Below, piece after piece: positions 25,534-34,613 of a stretch of DNA of 60,379 bases (positions are counted from its first letter, which is position 1; every line of letters starts with the position of its first letter). The translations under genes and the position numbers were made by a program. Under the pieces are notes generated by a model. That model did not search any database. It was not told the origin of the DNA and saw only the letters and a program-made list of their open reading frames with translations. Source of the stretch: Pirellulales bacterium (GTDB taxonomy: Bacteria > Planctomycetota > Planctomycetia > Pirellulales > JAEUIK01); NCBI GenBank assembly GCA_019636335.1, contig JAHBXR010000031.1, positions 1 through 60,379 of the forward strand, given 5' to 3'.

Positions 25534-27369
25534 TTAGGAAATTTTTGCCGTACGTGCCGGCTGCGACGATGACACCGATAATCCCGCCGGGCAGCGGGGC
25601 AGTCTTGCTTCGGCCGAAGGCAAAGCCAGCCTGCGCTGAGCCGAGAGGGCCGCCAGGGCGCCCTGGACCCGCCCTAATAGTTCGGGCCAGTCTCCGTCGG
25701 TGCGCTGCCGCCAGAGTCGTACGCGCGGATACCACAGGCAATCGCTACGATCGCCAAGCCATCGCCACCCCCAGTGACGCGGCAACAGCGCCCACGTGGG
25801 CGTGCCCACGGCTCCGGCGAGGTGGACCGTGGCATTGCCGACCGAGATCATCAGATCGAGCGAGCTCGCCAAGGCCGCCAGCTCGTCGATGTCGTTGCGC
25901 AGATCGACTTCGTCGAACGAGTAAATGCGCCGGCGGATCTCGGCCGGCAGTTGTTCGAACTCCTGGCGCGTGGCCTTGTACTGCAAGTTGACGAAGCACA
26001 CGTTGGGCACGGCGAGCAACTCGCTCCACTGCCCCAAGAGGCACGACCGGCGACGCGCGCACGCGCGATAGCCCGCTCCCTGACCAGCGCCGTCGAGGAG
26101 CTTGCTGTCGGCGCCTCCCCGCCAGGAGATCCCCACTTTGAGCCCTGGCCCCAACTCTTGCAGACGGGCTTTCCAATGCTCGACGCGCGCGGCATCGGCC
26201 ATCAGCAGTGCCCCTCGCCTGGGAAAGTCACGCTCCGAGCGGCGCACGAAGCGAGGCAGGCTGCCCGCCGGCACATGGCAATCGGCATCCGCTGCAAGCT
26301 CGCGCCAAGGCTCCCCGCCCCGTTCGACTCCGAACACGGTCGCCCGCGGAAACGAGCGCTGGAACAACGTAGCCAGACGACGATCGCAAGTGAGTGTGAC
26401 GTGCTTCGCCCGCGCGATGATCTCCGGCAGGCAGGTGGCGAACATGATCTCGTCGCCAATGCCTTGCTCGGCATGCACGAAAAGATGCTGTGACGCGAGC
26501 GACGAGCCCTCCCAGGCGGGGCAGGCAAAGCGTCGCGCACGCTGATTCGTGCGTGTCGCGAAACGCCACTCGTATTCGTCCCAGCCTTCGGCAAAGCGCT
26601 CTTGCTGTACCAAGAGCAGCGCCCGATGGAGGTGCGCATCGGCATCTTGGGGATTCGCCGCCAGGGCACGCTCGTACGTGGCCAGGGCAAGCTCGTGTTC
26701 GCCGAGATCCTCGTGGAGCACGCCGAGATTCGTCAGGGCCTTGGCATCCTGGGGCCGCAGCAGAAGCGCCGAGCGAATTTCTACGAGGGCCGCGGTCGTG
26801 TCTCCCAACTCATGTAGCGCCGTCGCCAGATTCACGCGCGTTTCGAACGCCGCCGGGTGCTCGGCCAGAACGTGGCGATACTCGCGCAGCGCGTCCTCCA
26901 GCTTGCCCTGGGCCTGGTAGACGCTGCCCAGATTGTTGCGCGCCGACATGCTCGCCGGCGCGACTTCGAGGGCGCGCTGGTACCAAAGGCAGGCCCGATC
27001 GGCACTCGCGAGAGACAGCCAGCAGTCCCCTCCGCGGATCAACGCCTGCACGTGACCGGGTTCGATCGCCAGAGCACGTTTGTAGTGTGTTAGCGCGCGA
27101 TCGTGCTGGGCGAGCGACTCCAGCAGCGAGCCGATCTCGAAGTGGATGGCCGCGTCGCCCGGGTGCAGCCTGGCGGCGCGCGACAAGCTGCGCGCGGCGG
27201 CGACCACATCGCCGCGCTCGCGCAGCAAGATGCCAAGCTGCAGCGATGCCTCGGCATGGCGCGGCTCGAACCGCAGTATTTCGCGGTAGCTTGCTTCGGC
27301 TGCGTCGAGCTGGCCGCGACGGTGCTGCTCGGCGGCCTGCGCCCATAATTCAGCCACGCTGGGCTTCAT
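25534..27369 (-). CDS. TPR + GT9-like glycosyltransferase, single module
   Basis: A 611-residue protein with about eight TPR repeats (residues 1-285) followed by a glycosyltransferase-like domain. Domain motifs: EYEWRFA, HAEQGIGDEIMFATCLPEII, GLKVGISWRGG, VCFVNLQY and DLMISVGNATVHLAGAVGTP, which recall the ADP-heptose transferase (GT9) nucleotide site. A Cys/Arg-rich insert (ACARRRSCLLGQW) replaces the KEQLRR stretch seen in the first three modules of the upstream gene. Start ATG 27369 overlaps the upstream stop (ATGA, 27366-27369). It sits between the giant paralogue and fliD, so a role in glycosylating flagellar proteins is inferred. Confidence 0.75.
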   Translation of the reverse strand: MKPSVAELWAQAAEQHRRGQLDAAEASYREILRFEPRHAEASLQLGILLRERGDVVAAARSLSRAARLHPGDAAIHFEIGSLLESLAQHDRALTHYKRALAIEPGHVQALIRGGDCWLSLASADRACLWYQRALEVAPASMSARNNLGSVYQAQGKLEDALREYRHVLAEHPAAFETRVNLATALHELGDTTAALVEIRSALLLRPQDAKALTNLGVLHEDLGEHELALATYERALAANPQDADAHLHRALLLVQQERFAEGWDEYEWRFATRTNQRARRFACPAWEGSSLASQHLFVHAEQGIGDEIMFATCLPEIIARAKHVTLTCDRRLATLFQRSFPRATVFGVERGGEPWRELAADADCHVPAGSLPRFVRRSERDFPRRGALLMADAARVEHWKARLQELGPGLKVGISWRGGADSKLLDGAGQGAGYRACARRRSCLLGQWSELLAVPNVCFVNLQYKATRQEFEQLPAEIRRRIYSFDEVDLRNDIDELAALASSLDLMISVGNATVHLAGAVGTPTWALLPRHWGWRWLGDRSDCLWYPRVRLWRQRTDGDWPELLGRVQGALAALSAQRRLALPSAEARLPRCPAGLSVSSSQPARTAKIS

Positions 27370-30300
27370 CGGCCGCCCCGCTTCATAGGTTGCCTGGTGT
27401 CGCCGAGTTGAGGGGCGTGGGGCCGCGGCGCCGCCCTGTCGACGCGGTACTGCACGGGGCCGCACTCTGGCTCGCCGCTGGCAAGGAACGTCCGCACGTG
27501 CTCGAGCGCCTTGGCGAAGGGGGCGGTCCAATCGCCGGGCGACTCCTGTCGCAGCAGGCGTACGCTGGGGTACCAGGGGCTGTCCGCGCGGCGCAGCATC
27601 CAGCGCCAACTCGGTACATAGGGGAGCAGCACCAGCGTCGGCACTCCCAACGCGCCCGACAGGTGTACGCCGGCGTTCGTCACCGAGATGACCAGATCGA
27701 GCGCCGAGATCTGCGCTGCCTGGCCATCGAGATCGATCAACGGATCGACGTCGTCCCAATCGTGGATCGCGATGGATAGCTTCTGTCCGCGAATGGCGCG
27801 TCGCTGTTCGCCATACTGCAAGTTGATATACGAAACACCAGGCAGCTCGAAAAGTTCCTTCCAGGCGTCAAAGGGTGTCGAGCGCAAGCGGCGCTCGTCG
27901 ACGTCCGCGCCGCCGCTCCAGGCGATGCCGATTTTCCAGGTGCGTCCCAGCGACGCGAAGCGCGCGCGCCACTGGTCGGTCTCCGCCGGATCGACGGTCA
28001 GATACGACACGCGTTCCGGAAAGCTGGCCAACTCCGGCCGCAGAAAACGGGGCAGGCTGCCGGCGAGCACTTGCACGTCGATCGGTTGGTCGCGCAGGAC
28101 CGTGTTCAGCTCCTCGGCCCCCTTCGTGCCGCAAATGGTGGCCGTGGGGAACGATCGCGCGTAGAGCGGTACGAGACGCGGATCGCACTCGACCACGCAA
28201 TGCCGCGCGTGCGCGATCAAGTCGGGCAGGCAAGAGGCGAACATGATCTCGTCGCCCACACCTTGCTCGGCCTGCACGAAGATCGATTTGCCCGCCAGCG
28301 ACGCGCCGTCCCACATCGGACGATCGAGTCGGGCCTTCGGCTGCTGCGTCACAGGTTGATTCTGCCAGCGCTGCTCGTACTGGCGCCAGCCTTCGCTCAG
28401 CCGGCCCTCGAGCAAATGGATCATGGCGCGGCTCACCAGCGCCGGCGTATAGCCAGGTTGATGCACCAGTGCTTGATCGTAGGCGGCAGCAGCGCCAGCG
28501 ATATCGCCCGCTTCCAACAGGGCCATGGCCAGGTTCATCTGGCCACTGGCCGGGTCGAAGCCGGCCGCCAGCGCGGCACGGTAGTGCTCCACCGCTTCCG
28601 CCGGCCTCGCCAGCGAACGCAAGGTCTTGGCGAGATTCGTATGCGCCTTGGCATAGTTCGGACGCAAGGCGAGCGCTTGCCGGTAGGCTTTCACCGCATC
28701 GTCGAACTGCTCGAGCTTGCGCAGCAGGTTGGCTCGGTTGTAGTGCAACTCGGGCTGGCGATGATCGAGGGCAATCGCCGCATCGAAGGCCGCCAGTGCC
28801 TCGAGCGGACAGTCGAGTTCGTCGAGCGCGTTCCCCAGCCCCATCTGGGCCCCCCACAGGCGAGGATTCAACTCGGCCGCGCGCCGATAGTGGGCGAGCG
28901 ATTGTTCGTGATCTCCCAACTCTTGGAGCATGCTGGCCAGATCGAGTTGAGCCGTGGCCAGCTCGGGATGGATCTCGGCGACCGTGCGATACGCGCATAA
29001 TGCCTCGTCGAGTCGACCGAGCTTGCGCAACGAAGTACCGCAACCGAAGTAAGGCTCGGCCAGGCGAGGGGCGAGGTCCGAAGCATGGCGAAAGCTTTCG
29101 ATCGCCTCCTCGTCTCGGTCGAGTGCCTGCTGCGCACAGCCGAGATTGTTCCAACATTCGGCCGAACGGGGCGCAAGTTCCGTCGCCTCGACGAGCTTCC
29201 GGATCGCCTCGTCGGCGCGACCACATTGCTGCAAAGCCGCGCCCAGGCAGTTCAACAGGTTGGCATCGCCTGGCTGGAGTTCAAGCGCGCGGTCCAGTGA
29301 CGTGACGGCGTCCGGCCAGCGACCCAATTGGAGTTGAAGCTGCGCGAGCTCGATCCACGCGGCGGCCAGATCGGTCTCGTATTGCACGGCGCGCGACAGC
29401 CAGGCGAGGGCGTCGTTGTTCCGCCCCTCGGCACGGTAGATGCCGCCCAATTGCTGACAAGCGGCCGCATCGTGGGGACGCAATTCGAGAACCCGTTCCA
29501 GGGCGTGCGTGGCCTCGCGGAACCGTCCCGAATCGCGCAAGGCGACCGCGCGAGCGAATTGACGATCGGCCTCGCCAGGATTGCTCGCGGGAGACTTCTT
29601 CCCGGTTTTCGCCGGCGGGGGTGTGGTTTCGTTGGCTGCTGTTGCGGCAGGCAGCGCGCCGCCGGCCGGCCGATTCTTCGTTGCGGTGCGCGCGGTGTGC
29701 TCGGCAATGAATCCGTTCAGCCGTGCCGAGATCCGCTGGAAAAGCCCCGTCCAGCCGTCCGCTTCGGATTGGCGGAAGAGCTCCACGCTCGTGTACCAGG
29801 GAATCGTATCGGTGTGCAGCATCCAGCGCCAGCCGGGCACGCGCGGCAGAATGGCCCAGGCCGGCACGCCTAACGCCCCCGCCATGTGGACCGACGTGTT
29901 CCCGACGGCGACTACCAGATCGAGCGCGGCGATCTGCGCCGCGACCGAGTCGAGCTCGCCCAGCGGATCGGCCTCGGGCCATTCGTGTATTTTGACATTC
30001 CACTGCCGCTCGGCCTGCTCGAGTTCCAACTGACAGTCGCCATACTGCAAGTTGATGAAATGGGCGCCCGGTGTTTCGATCAAGGGTCGCCACAGTTCGA
30101 ACTGCGTCGCGCGCCGCAATTGTTCCTTGGCCACGCCGCCGGCACGCCACGAGATACCGATCTTCGGGCCAGTTCCCAGCGAGGCGAATCGCTCGCGCCA
30201 CTGACGAACTTTTTCGGCGTCGGGCACGAGATAATGCGTCCGTTTCGGAAAACTCTCCCAGGTCGGCCGGTAGCGCAGCGGCAAGCTCCCCATCGGCGTG

Positions 30301-33300
30301 TAGCAATCGATCGGCACGGGGGGCACCCATTGATTGCCGTCCGAACGCAAAAAACCGTGAACGGTGGCCTGGGGGAACGATCGCGCAAAAAGCTTCGCCA
30401 GGCGTGGCTGGCAGCCGATGACGCAATGTTTGGCCTGCGCCACGACGTCGGGAAAGCACGAGGAGAACATCACCTCGTCGCCGATCCCCTGTTCGGCAAG
30501 AATGAGAATGTTCTTGCCCGTCAGCGATGAACCATCCCACAGCGGGCGCGGGCAACGGTCGAGCACGACCTCGCCGGCTTTTTCGCGCCACTCGTACTTC
30601 TGCCAGCCTTCGGCGAAGTGCCCGAGCTGCAGCAGAGTCATGGCGGTGTTCCACTGTGCCTTGGCGTATTCGGGCTCGAGCTCACACGCCTGGCGGTAGA
30701 TGGGCAGGGCCTCTTCCGCGCGGCCCAGGTGAAACAGCACGTTGGCCAGGTTGTAGGCCGCTTTCGCGCACTTCGGCGCCAGCTCGTACGCGAGCTGGCA
30801 GACGGGCAGGGCGTCGGCAATCCGCCCGAGCCGTTCGAGCAGCCCCCCCAGATTGAGTTGCGACTCGGCGAAGCCCGGCTGCGCGGCGATCGATTTCTCG
30901 AGATGGGCGACCGCTTCGTCAAGTCGCTCGAGATTGACGAGCGCGGTCGCCGCGTGGTGGTGGTAGAGGTAGTGATTCGGTTCGAGTTTCAAGACTTCCG
31001 TGAGGTGCTCGAGCGCCTCGGCCGAGCGCTCTGTCTGCAAGAGCAGAATCGCCAGACGATGCCGCGCGGTGGTGTGATTCGGCACGCGGGCCAGGAGCCG
31101 CCGGTAGCGGTCCTCGGCCGGTGCGAAATCGCGCGCATCGTGATAGCGTCCGGCCTCGAGCAGCAGCGATTCGACACGGGCTAGTTCCTTGCGCGAGGCG
31201 GGTTTCGCCGACTTCGAACTCGACGAAGGGGGAGCCGACTCGTGCCGAGCGCGGATGCGCGACCGCAGGCGACTTTCGGCATTGCGGAAGACAGGGCCCC
31301 ATTCGTCGGCTTTGCTCTGCCGCAGCAGCTCGACCTCGCCATACCAGGGCATCTGGTCCCCCTCGAGCAACCAACGCCAGCCCGGTACTTGGGGCAGCAC
31401 CACCAACGTGGGCACGCCGAGCGCGCCGGCCAGGTGTACTGTCGTGTTGCCCACGGAGAGGACGTAATCGAGTGCGGCGATTTGTGCCGCCACGGGGTCG
31501 AGGTCCCCCAACGGATCGACCTCGGCGAAATGGTGAATCGTCAGGCCATATTTCGTGCGGGCCTCGTCCAGTTCGCGCTGACATTCGCCGTATTGCAGGT
31601 TGATGAATTGCGCCCCCTCGACGCGCAGCAGCGACTGCCATTGTTCGAGCGGCGCCGTGCGGCGCCGTTGCTCCTTGCCCAGGCCCCCAGCGCGCCAGGA
31701 GATGCCCACTTTGAGCCCCGGTCCCAACTCGGCGAATCGTCGGCGCCATGCGTCGACCTGTTTCGCATCGGGCACCAAGTAACTGGCACGACGTGGAAAA
31801 CTGGCCAGGTCGCGACGCAAATACTGGGGAGCGCTGCCGGCGTGAAGGTGAAAGTCGACGCGCTCGGGCGGAACGAACGTGCGCCCTGCTCCCCGCGCAA
31901 AGGCACAGATCGTCGCCTGCGGGAACGATCGTCGCAGCAGTTGTTCGAGCCGCGGGCTGCAGGTGAACGTGCATCGCTCGGCCTGGGACAACAAGTCGGG
32001 ATAGAGCGAGGCGAACATTACCTCGTCCCCCACGCCCTGTTCGGCCAGCACGGCCAGGCGTTTCCCACGGAGCGATTCGCCCGACCAACGCGGAGCATCG
32101 CACCGATCGAGATGAGCCACGCCGGCGGCTTCACGCCACTCGTAGCGTTGCCAGCCTTCGTCGAAACGGCCCAACTGCAACCGCGCCATCGCGCCGTTCC
32201 AGGGGGCGTAGGGGAATTTGGGGTCGAGTTCGGCCGCCAGATCGAGGTGCTCGATCGCCTCGGTCGCCTTGCCCAGGTGGAACAGCACGGTGCCGTGGCC
32301 ATAGCGGGCACGCACGTCTCGCGGCGCGTACTTGACCGCGCGCGTCGACATCGGCAGGGCATCGCCGAAGCGCCCCTCCGCTTCGAGGAGTCCGGTGAGT
32401 CGTACGTAGGCCTCGGCGAACGTGGGCTTCATGGCCACGGCCATTTGCAGCGCCGCGATCGCCTCACGCTTGCGGCCTAGCTCCTCGAGCGCCGAGGCGC
32501 GGTGAAAATGGACGAGCGCGTCGGAATCGTCGATCGCCAGCGCGCGATCGAGCCACGACAACGATTCTTCGTGTCGGCCCGTCTGGCAGCAGAGCACGCC
32601 GAGATGGTGTAACGCATCCGCGTGACCCGGCTCGCGGCGCAGGATCTCGCGGTAGCCCGCTTCGGCGGTTGCAAGATCTCCAGCGCAATGCCGGGCATGG
32701 ATGGCATCGAAGGGAAGCGCTTCGGCCTTTGAATCGGAACCTGCCGAGCGGGTGTTCTCCGGCGCAAGACGCTGCTGCAAACGCACGGCGACGTCGGCGA
32801 AGACGTCTTGCCACTGGCCATCGCGCGATTGTCGGAACAGCTCCACACACGAGTACCACGGCAGCTCGCCCCCTTCGAGCAGCCACCGCCACCCGGGCAC
32901 GCGCGGGACAATGGCCCAAGTCGGCACACCCAGGGCGCCAGCGAGATGCACCGTGGTGTTGCCCACCGCGATGACCAGATCGAGCGCGGCAATCTGCGCC
33001 GCCGACTCGTCCAGATCTCGCAGCGGATCGCACTCGGGCCAGTCGTGGAGCATGACACCGAATTCTTGCGAAACACGAGTCAGTTCCTCGCGGCAGTCGC
33101 CATACTGCAAGTTGACGAACTGTACGCCTGGTATGGTCAACAGGGGACGCCAGTCCCGCAGCTCCGTAGTGCGGCGCAATTGCTCCTTGGCCAGACCACC
33201 GGCACGCCACGCGATGCCAATCTTCAATCCACGGCCGAGCGCGGAAAACTTCTCGCGCCAAGCGGCGATCTTCTGCGGATCGGCGACGAGATAAGTGCGC

Positions 33301-34241
33301 TCGCGCGGAAAACTCTCCCACGAACGACGATACCAGCGCGGCAAACTGCCGAGCGGGCTTTGCCAGTCGCTCGCCGGTATATCGAGCGACATGCCCGTAC
33401 CGCTGGCGGACAGAGCACAAACCTTGGCCTGCGGAAAGGAACGCGCAAAAAGCGGTACGAGCCGGTCTCGGCAGGCGATCGTTACCCGAGCGGCCTGCTG
33501 CAGCACGTCGGGCAGGCACGAGGCGAACATGATCTCGTCGCCAATGCCTTGCTCGCCGTGCAGGAAGATCGATTGGTTTGCCAGGGATGAGCCATCCCAA
33601 GCGGGGGCCGGCGAGAGCCCCCGCGGAAGGCGATGTTCGACGGTGCGCCACTCGTATTCATCCCAGCCGGTCTCGAAACGCCCCGCGACCAGCAGCGATT
33701 GCGACAGCGACCAATGTGCCTTGGCAAAGCTCGGATCCAGCGCGACGGCCCGCCGCTGGGTGGCGATCGATTCTTCTACCCTTCCCAAGTGATAGAGAAT
33801 ATTTCCCAGGTTGCAGTGGACGCGGGGGTGGTGTGGCGCCAGTTGCACGCCGCGCTGGGCGAAGGGCAGGGCCTCGGCAAAGCGCCCCTGTCGCTCGAGC
33901 GTGCCGGCCAGGTTGATGTGCGCCTCGGGCAAGTCGGGCGAGATCTCGAGAGCACGGCGCAGATGACGCTCGGCCTCGCCGAGTTGGCCAGCCGCGGCGT
34001 GTGCCATGCCCAGCAGCGCGGCGCTCAGGCTATTGCCACGATCGAGCGAGACCGCGCGCGCCAGATGCTCGACGGCGAGCTCGGGGCGTTTCGTCTCGAG
34101 CGCGAGACGCCCCAGCCCTTCGTGTGCGCCGGCATATTCGGGTTCCGTTCGCAGCAGGTGTCGGTAGAGACCTTCCGCCAGATGATACTGACGGGCACGG
34201 TGGTAATCTCGGGCCTGTCGTAGTGCTTCGTCGTGCGTCAC
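27366..34241 (-). CDS. Giant protein of four tandem TPR + glycosyltransferase modules
   Basis: A 2291-residue protein made of four repeats of the unit 'TPR array plus GT9-like domain': residues about 1-492, 508-1000, 1019-1515 and 1556-2255. Each glycosyltransferase half begins near an EQG[IV]GDE[IV]MF motif (about 230, 734, 1250, 1992) and carries G[IL][SA]W, [VI]NLQYG and a [VS][GT]N[TA][TSG]VH[LM][AS]GALGVP motif. Modules 1-3 share AGG.[AG]KEQ.RR; module 4 lacks it and has a longer TPR array (about ten repeats). Linkers are Ser/Pro/Ala rich. The GTG at 34241 is chosen because GGAAG sits 7 bases upstream. It lies between fliC and fliD. No signal peptide is seen; cytoplasmic action on flagellin before export is the natural inference. 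Confidence 0.82.
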   Translation of the reverse strand: MTHDEALRQARDYHRARQYHLAEGLYRHLLRTEPEYAGAHEGLGRLALETKRPELAVEHLARAVSLDRGNSLSAALLGMAHAAAGQLGEAERHLRRALEISPDLPEAHINLAGTLERQGRFAEALPFAQRGVQLAPHHPRVHCNLGNILYHLGRVEESIATQRRAVALDPSFAKAHWSLSQSLLVAGRFETGWDEYEWRTVEHRLPRGLSPAPAWDGSSLANQSIFLHGEQGIGDEIMFASCLPDVLQQAARVTIACRDRLVPLFARSFPQAKVCALSASGTGMSLDIPASDWQSPLGSLPRWYRRSWESFPRERTYLVADPQKIAAWREKFSALGRGLKIGIAWRAGGLAKEQLRRTTELRDWRPLLTIPGVQFVNLQYGDCREELTRVSQEFGVMLHDWPECDPLRDLDESAAQIAALDLVIAVGNTTVHLAGALGVPTWAIVPRVPGWRWLLEGGELPWYSCVELFRQSRDGQWQDVFADVAVRLQQRLAPENTRSAGSDSKAEALPFDAIHARHCAGDLATAEAGYREILRREPGHADALHHLGVLCCQTGRHEESLSWLDRALAIDDSDALVHFHRASALEELGRKREAIAALQMAVAMKPTFAEAYVRLTGLLEAEGRFGDALPMSTRAVKYAPRDVRARYGHGTVLFHLGKATEAIEHLDLAAELDPKFPYAPWNGAMARLQLGRFDEGWQRYEWREAAGVAHLDRCDAPRWSGESLRGKRLAVLAEQGVGDEVMFASLYPDLLSQAERCTFTCSPRLEQLLRRSFPQATICAFARGAGRTFVPPERVDFHLHAGSAPQYLRRDLASFPRRASYLVPDAKQVDAWRRRFAELGPGLKVGISWRAGGLGKEQRRRTAPLEQWQSLLRVEGAQFINLQYGECQRELDEARTKYGLTIHHFAEVDPLGDLDPVAAQIAALDYVLSVGNTTVHLAGALGVPTLVVLPQVPGWRWLLEGDQMPWYGEVELLRQSKADEWGPVFRNAESRLRSRIRARHESAPPSSSSKSAKPASRKELARVESLLLEAGRYHDARDFAPAEDRYRRLLARVPNHTTARHRLAILLLQTERSAEALEHLTEVLKLEPNHYLYHHHAATALVNLERLDEAVAHLEKSIAAQPGFAESQLNLGGLLERLGRIADALPVCQLAYELAPKCAKAAYNLANVLFHLGRAEEALPIYRQACELEPEYAKAQWNTAMTLLQLGHFAEGWQKYEWREKAGEVVLDRCPRPLWDGSSLTGKNILILAEQGIGDEVMFSSCFPDVVAQAKHCVIGCQPRLAKLFARSFPQATVHGFLRSDGNQWVPPVPIDCYTPMGSLPLRYRPTWESFPKRTHYLVPDAEKVRQWRERFASLGTGPKIGISWRAGGVAKEQLRRATQFELWRPLIETPGAHFINLQYGDCQLELEQAERQWNVKIHEWPEADPLGELDSVAAQIAALDLVVAVGNTSVHMAGALGVPAWAILPRVPGWRWMLHTDTIPWYTSVELFRQSEADGWTGLFQRISARLNGFIAEHTARTATKNRPAGGALPAATAANETTPPPAKTGKKSPASNPGEADRQFARAVALRDSGRFREATHALERVLELRPHDAAACQQLGGIYRAEGRNNDALAWLSRAVQYETDLAAAWIELAQLQLQLGRWPDAVTSLDRALELQPGDANLLNCLGAALQQCGRADEAIRKLVEATELAPRSAECWNNLGCAQQALDRDEEAIESFRHASDLAPRLAEPYFGCGTSLRKLGRLDEALCAYRTVAEIHPELATAQLDLASMLQELGDHEQSLAHYRRAAELNPRLWGAQMGLGNALDELDCPLEALAAFDAAIALDHRQPELHYNRANLLRKLEQFDDAVKAYRQALALRPNYAKAHTNLAKTLRSLARPAEAVEHYRAALAAGFDPASGQMNLAMALLEAGDIAGAAAAYDQALVHQPGYTPALVSRAMIHLLEGRLSEGWRQYEQRWQNQPVTQQPKARLDRPMWDGASLAGKSIFVQAEQGVGDEIMFASCLPDLIAHARHCVVECDPRLVPLYARSFPTATICGTKGAEELNTVLRDQPIDVQVLAGSLPRFLRPELASFPERVSYLTVDPAETDQWRARFASLGRTWKIGIAWSGGADVDERRLRSTPFDAWKELFELPGVSYINLQYGEQRRAIRGQKLSIAIHDWDDVDPLIDLDGQAAQISALDLVISVTNAGVHLSGALGVPTLVLLPYVPSWRWMLRRADSPWYPSVRLLRQESPGDWTAPFAKALEHVRTFLASGEPECGPVQYRVDRAAPRPHAPQLGDTRQPMKRGGR
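27477..34241 (-). repeat. Four paralogous modules inside one gene
   Basis: Module DNA spans 32766-34241, 31242-32720, 29697-31187 and 27477-29576 (order of translation). Modules 1-3 are the most alike in their glycosyltransferase halves; module 4 and the separate gene at 25534-27369 are more diverged. This indicates serial duplication with fusion. Confidence 0.85.
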
Positions 34242-34540
34242 GATGTTTCTTCCCGAACGCGGTGAAGCCTTGTCTGGGACGACCGTATCCAGGGCTCGCC
34301 ACAGGGCGCGCTCAGCGCGCACTTCAATAAGAGGGTCGGCCTCGGCGCGGGAGCGACTCGACCGGGAATTCCGGTTTTGCGGACTAGAGGGTCGCTTTCG
34401 CTAAAAGTGGTGTTCGCCAGCATTGCGCCCTGTTCGCCAGTGATGGTCCGAACCGATGCTAGCGCAAGAGTGCTGGCAGAATCGGGTATCTGTCTTCGAC
34501 GTGTAGCGGTTCGGGCCGGCCACGCTGCGGATCAGTCAAT

Positions 34541-34583
34541 AAAAAAACCGCCGGCCCGCCTCGTGAAAGGCGGACCGACGGTT
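34541..34583 (-). terminator. Intrinsic terminator of fliC
   Basis: On the minus strand, arms 34568-34583 and 34546-34561 form a 16-bp GC-rich stem (two G-U wobbles) with a 6-nt loop, followed by seven T residues (34547-34541). It starts 31 bp past the flagellin stop. This is the clearest intrinsic terminator in the window. The rest of the 34242-34613 gap shows no gene; any promoter for the glycosyltransferase operon there is not obvious. Confidence 0.9.
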
Positions 34584-34613
34584 GAGGTATCGTTCGTGAG
34601 GAACGCGTCTGGC

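Noticed and set aside
25433..25741. Upstream in-frame extension of FliD by 103 residues
   Set aside because: Arg/Ala-rich, overlaps the 3' end of the TPR-glycosyltransferase gene, and FliD proteins begin at the chosen methionine region.
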